Source: Gemmatimonadota bacterium
Lineage (GTDB): Bacteria; Gemmatimonadota; Gemmatimonadetes; Longimicrobiales; Gaopeijiaceae
Length of the DNA: 6,189 bases
Direction of reading: 5' to 3'
Assembly (NCBI GenBank): GCA_015492755.1
Contig: WGEM01000401.1
Location: 1-6,189, forward strand
Below the pieces are notes generated by a model, which made no database searches, was not told the origin of the DNA, and saw nothing but the letters and a program-made list of their open reading frames with translations. Positions within the stretch are counted from its first letter, which is position 1; every line of letters starts with the position of its first letter. Both the position numbers and the translations under genes were made by a program. Positions 1 to 5,030 of the stretch are shown piece by piece.

Positions 1-112
1 CCCGCACCCGCGCCCCGGCATGGGAACAAGTGTTTCACTCTGAGAAACGAATGTTCCTCAAAGCCCCACAAGGATTTTCAAGGTACTAAGGGCGGGGCGC
101 GCTTCGCCAGAC
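1..112. other. Intergenic edge region downstream of the ndh remnant
   Basis: This stretch lies beyond the stop codon of the ndh remnant and runs to the window edge. No coding region is supported in it. It is less GC-rich than the rest of the window, especially at 24-92, which fits regulatory DNA for a gene beyond the left edge. The only structure I see is the short dyad at 32-48, listed separately. I find no hairpin followed by a T-run that would end ndh transcription. Confidence 0.5.
32..48. promoter_or_regulatory. Short dyad, possible operator
   Basis: The arms GTTTC (32-36) and GAAAC (44-48) are perfect inverted repeats around a 7-base centre, within a locally A/T-richer stretch. Spacing and symmetry would suit a dimeric regulator or an enhancer-binding protein. 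No promoter boxes can be placed with certainty next to it. A five-base arm can arise by chance, so this is a weak call. Confidence 0.2.
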
Positions 113-295
113 TCAGATGTTTCCGGGAGCGGTGTCGGAGGAGGGCTCCGGCACCTCCACCACCGGTACCACCAGGCGGACCGCACGGCGGTAGAAGACG
201 TAGTTCCAAGCCCAGTTGAGGAGCACCAGGACGCGGTTCCGGAACCCCACGAGCCAGGCGATGTGGATGGTGAGCCACAGGATCCACGCCGCGAA

Positions 296-296
296 T
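296..296 (-). other. Frameshift site in ndh C-terminal region
   Basis: On the minus strand the protein reads HVMGRAFRG and then loses sense. Skipping one base (the A opposite T296, beside a run of C at 297-301) restores [18 protein letters not shown], which fits the hydrophobic C-terminal segment of NDH-2 and runs to the stop at 113-115. The neighbouring homopolymer makes either a real indel or a sequencing error possible. Confidence 0.75.
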
Positions 297-490
297 CCCC
301 CGGAAGGCGCGGCCCATCACGTGGGCCACCGCGGCGTTCCGTCCGATGACCGCCAGCATCCCCGGATCCCGGTAGGTGAAGGGGCGGAGCGTCCCGCCGG
401 TGAGGGAGGCGAGTGCGTTCTCGGCGGCCCGGCGCCCCTGCTGGATGGCCACCTGCGCCACCTGCGGAAGCGGCCGGCCGTGCGCGTCCT

Positions 491-524
491 CCAGAAGCCT
501 GTCCGAGTAAGAGAGCGGGCCGCG
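491..524 (+). repeat. Left terminal inverted repeat
   Basis: It pairs with 767-800 in inverted orientation at 30 of 34 positions. Mismatches are at offset 5 and at three positions between offsets 21 and 26. It marks the left end of the insertion in ndh. Confidence 0.85.
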
Positions 525-627
525 TTGGGCGTGCCACGGCCCCGAATCCTAGACGGCGCGACGACGGCGTAGCCCAAGCTACGTCCAGGAGCGCCAACGA
601 CGGAGGCGGGGCCGTGCCGCGCCCAAC
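524..627. repeat. Internal inverted repeat with 20-bp arms
   Basis: The arms 524-543 and 608-627 are complementary at 18 of 20 positions and enclose 64 bases. The enclosed part holds a smaller perfect hairpin at 568-583, so a branched fold is possible in single-stranded DNA or RNA. The arm ends, GTTGGGC and GCCCAAC, resemble integron core-site halves but lie in the wrong order for an attC site. Confidence 0.6.
568..583. repeat. Hairpin with cgtagc/gctacg stem
   Basis: A six-base perfect stem (568-573 with 578-583) around a four-base loop, inside the insertion element. The same stem sequence recurs at 709-723 with a different loop. Confidence 0.55.
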
Positions 628-653
628 CCACAACCTTGGAGGTCTCTGTGCTG

Positions 654-671
654 CATGTGGACGGGCACATG
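654..671. repeat. Hairpin with catgtg/cacatg stem
   Basis: A six-base perfect stem (654-659 with 666-671) around a six-base loop, near the middle of the insertion element. By itself it is weak; it counts as one of several hairpins packed in 310 bp. Confidence 0.4.
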
Positions 672-708
672 GTGGGTTCGCGGTTGATCCATCGTCGCTC
701 CTCCTCGC

Positions 709-723
709 CGTAGCGCCGCTACG
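709..723. repeat. Hairpin with cgtagc/gctacg stem, second copy
   Basis: A six-base perfect stem (709-714 with 718-723) around a three-base loop. The stem is identical in sequence to that at 568-583 while the loop differs, which suggests the stem is a preserved unit of the element. Confidence 0.55.
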
Positions 724-766
724 CCTCGTCGGCGCTCCTTGACTGAACACGCGAACGCACCACGTG

Positions 767-800
767 CGCGGCCCACTCCTTTACTCGGACAGGCTCCTGG
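767..800 (-). repeat. Right terminal inverted repeat
   Basis: This is the inverted partner of 491-524. The ndh reading frame runs into it from the right and continues as out-of-family residues until a stop inside the element near 717-719. That pattern is expected for an insertion. Confidence 0.85.
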
Positions 801-1558
801 GTAGGCAGGTCCCCCACCACGAAGACGTCCTCGACGCCTTCCACCCGGAGATAGGGATCCACCCGGACCCGTCCGCCCGGACCCACGGGCAGTCCCCACC
901 CCGCGGCCCGGGGGTCGCCCCGGATCCCGGCGGTCCACACCACCGTGTCGGTGGGGAGGTGCGTTCCGTCCTCCAGCTCCACGCCCGAGGTGCGCACCCG
1001 GCACACGCGCGCGTCAGTGCGGACCCTCACCCCCTTCGACGTCAGCCGTCGCTCGGCATAGGCTCCGAGGCGCTCGGGCAGCGTGGGGAGGAGCCGCCCT
1101 CCCGCCTCCAGGAGGTGGATCGTCACCTCCTCCGTGCCGATGCGGGGATAGTCCCTCCGGAGCGGCCCGTAGATCAGCTCCGCCAGAGCCCCTGCGAACT
1201 CCACGCCGGTGGCGCCGCCCCCCACGATCACGAAGGTGAGGAGGCGCCGGCGCTCCGCCAGGTCCGTGCACGCATCCGCCACTTCGAATCGTGTGAGCAC
1301 GTGGTGACGCAGCGGCACGGCCTCGCTCATCCACCGCAGCGGGAAGGCGTGTTCCTCCGCACCCTCCACGCCGAAGAAGTGCGGCACGCTTCCCGGCGCC
1401 AGGATCAGGCGGTCATACGTGATGACGCCGCGGCGCGTGTGCACCAGGTGGTGCTCCGGATCGACGGCCGTCACCTCCGCCATGCGCACCGTCACATTCG
1501 GGGCACGCCGGAAGACGGCGCGCACCGGATGGGCGATATCGCTGGGCACCAGCTCGGC

Positions 1559-1559
1559 T
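1559..1559 (-). other. Frameshift site in ndh N-terminal region
   Basis: Minus-strand translation reads [10 protein letters not shown] and then loses family sense. Omitting the A opposite T1559 joins it directly to [16 protein letters not shown], exactly the continuation expected after the YQVA motif of NDH-2. No long homopolymer is present, so a real indel is at least as likely as a read error. Confidence 0.8.
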
Positions 1560-1730
1560 GGCGGCCACCTGGTAGAGGAGCGGGACGAAGGTGTGGTAGT
1601 TGTTCCGCTCCACCAGCACCACCTCCACCGCTCTCCCGGCCAGCGTGCGGGCAGCCCACAGGCCTCCGAAGCCCGCACCCACGATGACGACGCGGGGAGG
1701 CGCCACAGAGCGTTCATCCGTTGCGGGCAT

Positions 1731-1834
1731 GACTGCAAGGGACGCCTGTGGGCCCGGCAAGGCAAGGGCCGGACCGACGCCACGACGTCCCAACGCGACA
1801 TGGGCCGGCCCACCGTCCGCCCCGAGCTTCCACC
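1731..1834. promoter_or_regulatory. Divergent intergenic region between ndh and the peptide operon
   Basis: This 104-bp gap separates the divergent starts of the ndh remnant and the C39 peptidase gene, so it should hold the operon promoter. It is very GC-rich and I can place no convincing -35/-10 pair. Short complementary blocks (ggccc near 1750 and gggcc near 1766) could form a weak hairpin. The assignment rests on position only. Confidence 0.35.
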
Positions 1835-2416
1835 ATGCCTGACCACACTCCTACTCGCCCCGGCGCCGCGATGCGCCCCGCGCTGGTCCTCGTCACGATG
1901 GCCTGTCTCCCGTGGGGGGTCTACCTCATGGGCCGCACGAAGCCGTGGGAGCCTCACAGATGGGCCCGGTGGGCCGTGGTCCGTGCCGGAGCCGAGGACC
2001 TCACGACTCGGGGTGTCGTCCTCCAACGGTTCGCCAACGACTGCGGACCTGCAGCTCTGGCGAATCTCCTGCGCGCCACCGGCCGGAAGGCTCCGTCGCT
2101 GGATTCGCTCTCGAAGCTCAGCGGGCTCCGGCCCACCGGTACCACAGCGTCGGCGCTCGTACGCGCCGGAGAAGCGCTGGGGATGGAGCTGGAGGTTCTC
2201 CGCCCCCCGGCACTGACACAGGTCAACCCACCGTATATCGCGTGGGTGCGGCAGAGCCACTTCGTCGTGGTGGCGGCGCGCCTGTCACGGGATCGCCTCC
2301 GGATCCTGGATCCCATGGTGGGCGGCTACACGGTCGAGCGCAGTCGCTTCGCCCGAATGTGGTCAGGTGTCGTCATCCATCCCGTCCCACCCTCAACCAC
2401 GGAGCATGAACCATGA
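1835..2416 (+). CDS. Membrane-anchored C39-type cysteine peptidase
   Basis: C39 peptidases are papain-fold enzymes best known for cutting leader peptides from bacteriocin precursors, usually as the N-terminal domain of an ABC exporter. Here the domain stands alone (193 aa from this ATG). A hydrophobic segment at about residues 13-33, preceded by arginine and followed by RTK, looks like an N-terminal signal anchor, which would put the domain outside the cytoplasmic membrane. Catalytic features fit: Gln64 six residues before Cys70 ([17 protein letters not shown]), His142 in QSHFVVV and Asp159 in LRILDP, the usual C39 order and spacing. The start is uncertain: neither this ATG nor the one at 1871 has a clear Shine-Dalgarno site, and both leave the anchor intact. 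The stop overlaps the ATG of the next gene by four bases (ATGA). Position directly before two small exported peptides suggests they are its substrates, although neither shares a classical double-glycine leader. Family call is strong; substrate is inference. Confidence 0.88.
   Translation: MPDHTPTRPGAAMRPALVLVTMACLPWGVYLMGRTKPWEPHRWARWAVVRAGAEDLTTRGVVLQRFANDCGPAALANLLRATGRKAPSLDSLSKLSGLRPTGTTASALVRAGEALGMELEVLRPPALTQVNPPYIAWVRQSHFVVVAARLSRDRLRILDPMVGGYTVERSRFARMWSGVVIHPVPPSTTEHEP
2401..2404 (+). promoter_or_regulatory. Ribosome binding site of first peptide gene
   Basis: GGAG lies eight bases before the ATG at 2413, inside the last codons of the C39 gene. With the ATGA overlap it supports translational coupling and fixes the start of the first peptide. 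Confidence 0.7.
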
Positions 2417-2712
2417 CCCCTCGACTCAGACGCGGGCTCGTCCCGTCCGTCGCCTTCGCCTTTCTCACCACGCTGTTGCTGACCGCCGCCTCCCCGCCAC
2501 CTCAGGTGCAGGCGCAGGAGGATCCCGGGGTGGTGGTCTCGGTGGAAGGGCGCGGCTTCTTCCAGATCCTGGCGTGCGTCGGCTGCGTCGGCTTCGGCGT
2601 ATCCCTGGTCATGCAGGGGTGGCCCGCCATCCTGGCGGCTGCCGCCACCAACGGATCCACCATCGCCGTCCTGAGCTGCGCCGGCATGTGCGCAGCAGCC
2701 CTCACCGACTAG
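2413..2712 (+). CDS. Small secreted four-cysteine peptide, bacteriocin-like (copy 1)
   Basis: A 99-aa precursor. Residues 1-34 form a typical Sec signal: basic start (MTPRLRRG), hydrophobic core (VAFAFLTTLLL) and a probable signal-peptidase site after VQA (34). The rest is short and hydrophobic, with VEGRG at 44-48, Cys55 and Cys58 (CVGC), then Cys89 and Cys93 (CAGMC), ending AALTD. The four cysteines are the only ones in the precursor and are arranged as two close pairs, which suits one or two disulfides. The next gene encodes a paralogue with the same plan. Small size, glycine/alanine-rich hydrophobic core, a C39 peptidase gene upstream and an ABC transporter downstream point to a bacteriocin-like or other antagonistic peptide. 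I recognise no named family; a distant parallel with halocin C8-type cysteine-rich peptides is conceivable but untested. A structural membrane peptide is the main alternative. Confidence 0.8.
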   Translation: MTPRLRRGLVPSVAFAFLTTLLLTAASPPPQVQAQEDPGVVVSVEGRGFFQILACVGCVGFGVSLVMQGWPAILAAAATNGSTIAVLSCAGMCAAALTD

Positions 2713-2717
2713 GGAGG
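2712..2717 (+). promoter_or_regulatory. Strong ribosome binding site of second peptide gene
   Basis: GGGAGG begins at the last base of the first peptide's stop codon and sits six bases before the ATG at 2724. It is the best Shine-Dalgarno match in the operon, suggesting that the second peptide is made at a high level. Confidence 0.8.
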
Positions 2718-2723
2718 TCCGCC

Positions 2724-3032
2724 ATGACACACGTCAAACGCCGCGTCGTCCGGCACTTCGCCCTGGTTCCGCTCCTTACCGCCCTCGCGCTCACTGTCCT
2801 CTCGTCCCCCGCGCTCCTGCAGCCGGTCCCCGGAGGTGCGATTCCACAAGCCGAAGCGGTGGTGGAAGGACAGGGCATCCTGGAGAAGATCGGGTGCCTG
2901 GGCTGCGCTGCCGCCATTATCGGCGGCGGCGGCGCCAGCATCCTCGGACTGGTGGCCATCCTCGGCGCCAATCCCGAGGTCGTCTACCTCTGTGGGGCGG
3001 CGTGCCTCCTCGCATTCGGGGCCGGCGACTGA
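2724..3032 (+). CDS. Small secreted four-cysteine peptide, bacteriocin-like (copy 2)
   Basis: A 102-aa precursor, paralogous in layout to the preceding gene. Residues 1-45 are a Sec-type signal: very basic start (KRRVVRH), hydrophobic core (FALVPLLTALALTVL) and a probable cut after AEA (45). The mature part has VEGQG at 47-51, Cys58 and Cys61 (CLGC), a glycine-rich stretch (IIGGGGASILGLVAILGA), then Cys90 and Cys94 (CGAAC), ending AFGAGD. The distance from the Glu of VEG to the first Cys is ten residues in both peptides. The inner spacing is 28 residues here and 30 in copy 1. A PGG at 36-38 could be read as a double-glycine C39 site, but copy 1 lacks it. Two different but matching peptides encoded in tandem recall two-peptide bacteriocins, where both are needed for activity. 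That role is inference. Confidence 0.8.
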   Translation: MTHVKRRVVRHFALVPLLTALALTVLSSPALLQPVPGGAIPQAEAVVEGQGILEKIGCLGCAAAIIGGGGASILGLVAILGANPEVVYLCGAACLLAFGAGD

Positions 3033-3034
3033 GG

Positions 3035-3571
3035 GTGCCGGGTCTGCCCGTCCCGTCTGGCCGCGGGAAGGCAGCGGCGGTCCTCGGACTCGTCGCGGTG
3101 GCAGGGGGTGCCGTCGTCCTCTCCGGCGGCGGCACCCCGCAACGCCCGCCGCTTCCTCCCTGGGAGATGCCGGCGGTCTCCGGAATCCTCGGGGATCGGC
3201 CCTGGAGGTCCGCCCTCGACCTGAGGGGTCCTGCGCTCCTGGTGTACGTCGATCTGGCGTGCCCCGCCTGCCGGGTGGAACTCCAGCGGCTCCGGGAGAT
3301 GCCGGACGCTGCGCGGTCCGTGTGGCTCGTGACCGGCCCGGGCCGCGATACCTCCGGTTCGGACGTGGTGCCCCGGGCCCTCCGGCACCGGCTGGTCCGG
3401 GACGTTCATGGACAGATCGCCCGGACTCTGGGCATCGGGGCAGTCCCCACCACCTTCGGGATCGATGCTGCGGGCGTCGTGCGTCTTGTGCGCGTGGGAG
3501 CATCCCGTGCCGGGGAGTTCACCCGCGACCTGGCCTCACTCCGACGACCCCCCGCGACGGAGGCCCGATGA
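3035..3571 (+). CDS. Membrane-anchored thioredoxin-fold protein (CPAC active site)
   Basis: Thioredoxin-fold proteins of the TlpA/ResA/DsbA kind reduce, form or rearrange disulfides outside the cytoplasm. This 178-aa protein has one N-terminal hydrophobic segment (about residues 12-31, AAAVLGLVAVAGGAVVL) and no other, so a periplasmic-facing anchored domain is likely. The active site is Cys76-Pro-Ala-Cys79, preceded by LLVYVDLA as in the strand before the thioredoxin CxxC. The cis-proline motif is VPTTF, with Pro138. I choose GTG 3035 because it lies two bases after the second peptide's stop and leaves a normal signal anchor; upstream in-frame sequence is a shadow of the peptide gene. The stop overlaps the next ATG by four bases. 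Its place right after two four-cysteine peptides suggests it oxidises or proofreads their disulfides. Domain call is firm, redox direction is unknown. Confidence 0.85.
   Translation: MPGLPVPSGRGKAAAVLGLVAVAGGAVVLSGGGTPQRPPLPPWEMPAVSGILGDRPWRSALDLRGPALLVYVDLACPACRVELQRLREMPDAARSVWLVTGPGRDTSGSDVVPRALRHRLVRDVHGQIARTLGIGAVPTTFGIDAAGVVRLVRVGASRAGEFTRDLASLRRPPATEAR
3559..3563 (+). promoter_or_regulatory. Ribosome binding site of the membrane protein gene
   Basis: GGAGG ends four bases before the ATG at 3568, inside the end of the thioredoxin-fold gene. It supports that start and coupled translation across the ATGA overlap. Confidence 0.7.
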
Positions 3572-4236
3572 GCCGGCTGATCGCCAGCGGCCATCGGTCT
3601 CGTTCCGTGCGATTCGCCTTCTGGGTGCTGCCCACGGCCGACGACCTCCGGGCGGGGCGACCGGTGGCGGCGCCCCTCCTCCTGGGGTGGGCCTTCGCCC
3701 TGGTGGGTGCCGCCGGTCTGCAGCCGTGGCTCGTGGCTGCGCTGGCGCCGCACGACCCTACCGCCGGTCGAGCCGTACTGGGCCTCCTCTGGCTCGCGGC
3801 GCTCCTGGCGCCGGCCCTGCAGCTTGCCCGCGCGTCGTTGGTCTCCGGGGCAAGCTGGGCGCTCCTGACCCTACTCGGGACCCCGTGCGCCTGGCGTCCC
3901 ATTTTCTCCCTCGCCCTCTACGCGGATGTCCTGGTTCAGTCCCAGTCGGTGTTCACCGCCATCTACATGAGTCTCGCCGGATCCCGCTCGGCGCTCGGGC
4001 CGGCGGGGATGCGAATCCCCTGGGGCCTGGCCGGCTGGCTCCCTGACACGCTCCCCCCCGCCGCCCTCGCACTGGCCGGTCATCTCACCGTGTTCCATCT
4101 TGCGTGGTGGCTGCTCATGACTGCGGGGTTAATGCAGGTGGGCCGGGTGCACCGCCGCCAGGCGATGCTCGCGGCCGGCATCGTCTGGGCGGGGGCTACG
4201 GCCATGAACGTCGCCCACACCTTCTCCTTCCTGTAA
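3568..4236 (+). CDS. Polytopic membrane protein, possibly Yip1-like
   Basis: A 222-aa integral membrane protein with about five hydrophobic segments, roughly at residues 33-60, 68-90, 92-130 (broken), 165-188 and 196-216. A polar N-terminus (MSRLIASGHRSRSVRFAFW) precedes the first. The segment FSLALYADVL and the closing pattern FHLAWWLLMTAGLMQVGRV, followed by RRQAMLAAGIVW, recall bacterial Yip1-domain proteins, a loosely defined five-helix family of mostly unknown function. I see no catalytic residues of a CPBP protease or another enzyme. Linked to the genes before it by an ATGA overlap and followed after 32 bases by the ABC ATPase gene, it could protect the producer from its own peptides or assist export. 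Both roles are guesses. The family assignment is from pattern memory only and should be treated as moderate. Confidence 0.65.
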   Translation: MSRLIASGHRSRSVRFAFWVLPTADDLRAGRPVAAPLLLGWAFALVGAAGLQPWLVAALAPHDPTAGRAVLGLLWLAALLAPALQLARASLVSGASWALLTLLGTPCAWRPIFSLALYADVLVQSQSVFTAIYMSLAGSRSALGPAGMRIPWGLAGWLPDTLPPAALALAGHLTVFHLAWWLLMTAGLMQVGRVHRRQAMLAAGIVWAGATAMNVAHTFSFL

Positions 4237-4268
4237 CCCGTCGTCGCATGCAACACAGAGACGCACCC

Positions 4269-5030
4269 ATGCCGAACCCCTCCACCATCCACGCGCCCGC
4301 CCCGCGCCCTCCGAGGGCGTCGCTGCAACTCCAGGATCTTGCGGTGACCTATCCGGGATTCCGTCTGGGTCCCCTCTCTCTGACGCTCGAGCCCGGGGAG
4401 CGCGTCGCCATCGTGGGGCCCAACGGCGCGGGGAAGACCACCACCATGAAGGCGCTGGCGGGCCGCCTGGCGGACTACGAGGGTGTGGTACGCTTCGGGG
4501 ACGACGACATGAAGGATGTGATCCCGGAGGTCAGGGCCCGGATCGGATTCCTCCCCGAGCGCCTCGAGGGGTTCGGGTGGATGACCGTCGAGGAGCACCT
4601 GGACTTTCTCCGGGCGTTCTTCCCCACCTGGGACCACGCGTACGCCCGGGAACTCTGCCGGCGCCTCGACGTCCCCCTGGAAACCCGACTGGCGCGCCTC
4701 TCCGCAGGCACCAAGGTGAAGGTCTCGCTCATCGCCGCCGAAGCCCACCGCCCTCCCGTCCTCCTCCTGGACGAGCCGACTTCGGGAATCGACCCGGTGA
4801 TGCGTGGCGAGATCCTCCGCACGGTGGCAACCACCCTGGACGAGGCGCCCGCGCGGCTCCTGGTGTTCTCCACCCACCTCCTGGAAGACGTGGAGCGCGT
4901 GGCCCGCCGGGTGATCCTGATCCGGGCCGGCCGGGTGGTGGCGGACCGCTCGGTGGCAGAACTCACGGCCGAATCACCCGGGCATCCGCTCGCTCGAACC
5001 CTGTACGACCTCCTTGAACGCCATGAATGA
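4269..5030 (+). CDS. ABC transporter ATP-binding protein
   Basis: The nucleotide-binding subunit (253 aa) of an ABC transporter, expected on the cytoplasmic face and bound to the permease encoded next. Walker A is GPNGAGKTT (50-58). The Q-loop region reads IGFLPE, with Glu97 where many families have Gln, as is common in the CcmA/BcrA/YtrB-like branch. The signature is LSAGTKVK (144-151), Walker B VLLLDEP (164-170), D-loop SGIDP (172-176) and the switch His203 in FSTH. The text around DEPTSGIDPVMR resembles YtrB/BcrA-type ATPases, which often serve antibiotic resistance or export of antimicrobial peptides. ATG 4269 is chosen because it leaves a normal N-terminus; an in-frame ATG at 4248 would add seven residues. 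Neither has a strong Shine-Dalgarno site. The gene overlaps the permease start by eight bases. ATPase function is secure; cargo is inferred from the neighbours. Confidence 0.93.
   Translation: MPNPSTIHAPAPRPPRASLQLQDLAVTYPGFRLGPLSLTLEPGERVAIVGPNGAGKTTTMKALAGRLADYEGVVRFGDDDMKDVIPEVRARIGFLPERLEGFGWMTVEEHLDFLRAFFPTWDHAYARELCRRLDVPLETRLARLSAGTKVKVSLIAAEAHRPPVLLLDEPTSGIDPVMRGEILRTVATTLDEAPARLLVFSTHLLEDVERVARRVILIRAGRVVADRSVAELTAESPGHPLARTLYDLLERHE

Larger units (their letters stand above)
587..739. repeat. Second internal inverted repeat pair of the insertion element
   Basis: Bases 587-602 are complementary to 724-739 at 14 of 16 positions, sharing the core aggagcgcc. The left copy follows the 568-583 hairpin and the right copy is adjacent to the 709-723 hairpin, so each half of the element holds one hairpin and one copy of this repeat. 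Confidence 0.45.
491..800. mobile_element. MITE-like insertion of 310 bp inside ndh
   Basis: The ends are imperfect terminal inverted repeats of 34 bp (491-524 and 767-800) with 30 matching positions. The outer 20 bases, ccagaagcctgtccgagtaa at the left end, match the complement of the right end at 19 of 20. The interior encodes nothing recognisable on either strand and is rich in small inverted repeats. NDH-2 coding sequence stops just outside one end (GDL) and resumes just outside the other (LEDAHG), so the segment is foreign to the gene. I see no clear target-site duplication, which may have decayed. No transposase is present, so it would have moved using one encoded elsewhere. The family is unknown to me. 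An alternative is a REP/BIME-like structured element, but the ends and clean gene interruption favour a transposon derivative. Confidence 0.75.
113..1730 (-). pseudogene. ndh: Type II NADH:quinone oxidoreductase (NDH-2), disrupted
   Basis: NDH-2 is a single-subunit, FAD-containing enzyme that passes electrons from NADH to quinone at the inner membrane without pumping protons. The three coding pieces make one protein. Piece one (1730 to about 1560) starts MPATDERS and carries the FAD Rossmann motif [10 protein letters not shown] and [19 protein letters not shown]. Piece two (about 1558 to 801) continues [13 protein letters not shown], with LILAPGS, the NADH-binding VIVGGGATGVEFAG and DVFVVGDL. 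Piece three (490 to 113) has LEDAHGRPLPQVAQVAIQQG, then after a further shift a C-terminal membrane-anchoring region ([20 protein letters not shown]) and the stop at 113-115. Without the insertion and two extra bases the gene would be about 435 codons, normal for the family. One-base frameshifts lie near 1559 and 296, and an inverted-repeat element occupies 491-800. The ATG at 1728-1730 fits the family start, although no strong Shine-Dalgarno site precedes it. The frameshifts alone could be sequencing errors; the insertion is harder to explain that way. Confidence 0.88.

Noticed and set aside
21..50. ECF-type promoter (GGAAC at 23-27)
   Set aside because: No convincing -10 partner at proper spacing and no plus-strand gene follows it.
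524..627. attC-like integron recombination site (GTTGGGC and GCCCAAC ends)
   Set aside because: The two core-like heptamers match the consensus letters but are in the reverse order of a true attC (GTTRRRY first, RYYYAAC last). There is no integrase and no cassette structure.
216..1687. Plus-strand ORFs opposite ndh
   Set aside because: Their products are rich in Arg, Pro and His with no motif, the usual result of reading GC-rich DNA opposite a real gene.
1895..1906. Lipobox at Cys24 of the C39 peptidase
   Set aside because: The residues before the Cys are T-M-A, not the L-[AS]-[GA] pattern, and the Cys is in the middle of the hydrophobic segment.
719..2260. Long continuous minus-strand ORF of 513 codons
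   Set aside because: Only its middle is real NDH-2 sequence. The N-terminal part lies antisense to the C39 gene and has no family sense, and the last residues run into the insertion element.
2829..2837. PGG in the second peptide as a double-glycine leader site
   Set aside because: It lies within a good Sec signal region and is missing from the paralogue, so it cannot be the shared C39 site. It remains possible for copy 2 alone.
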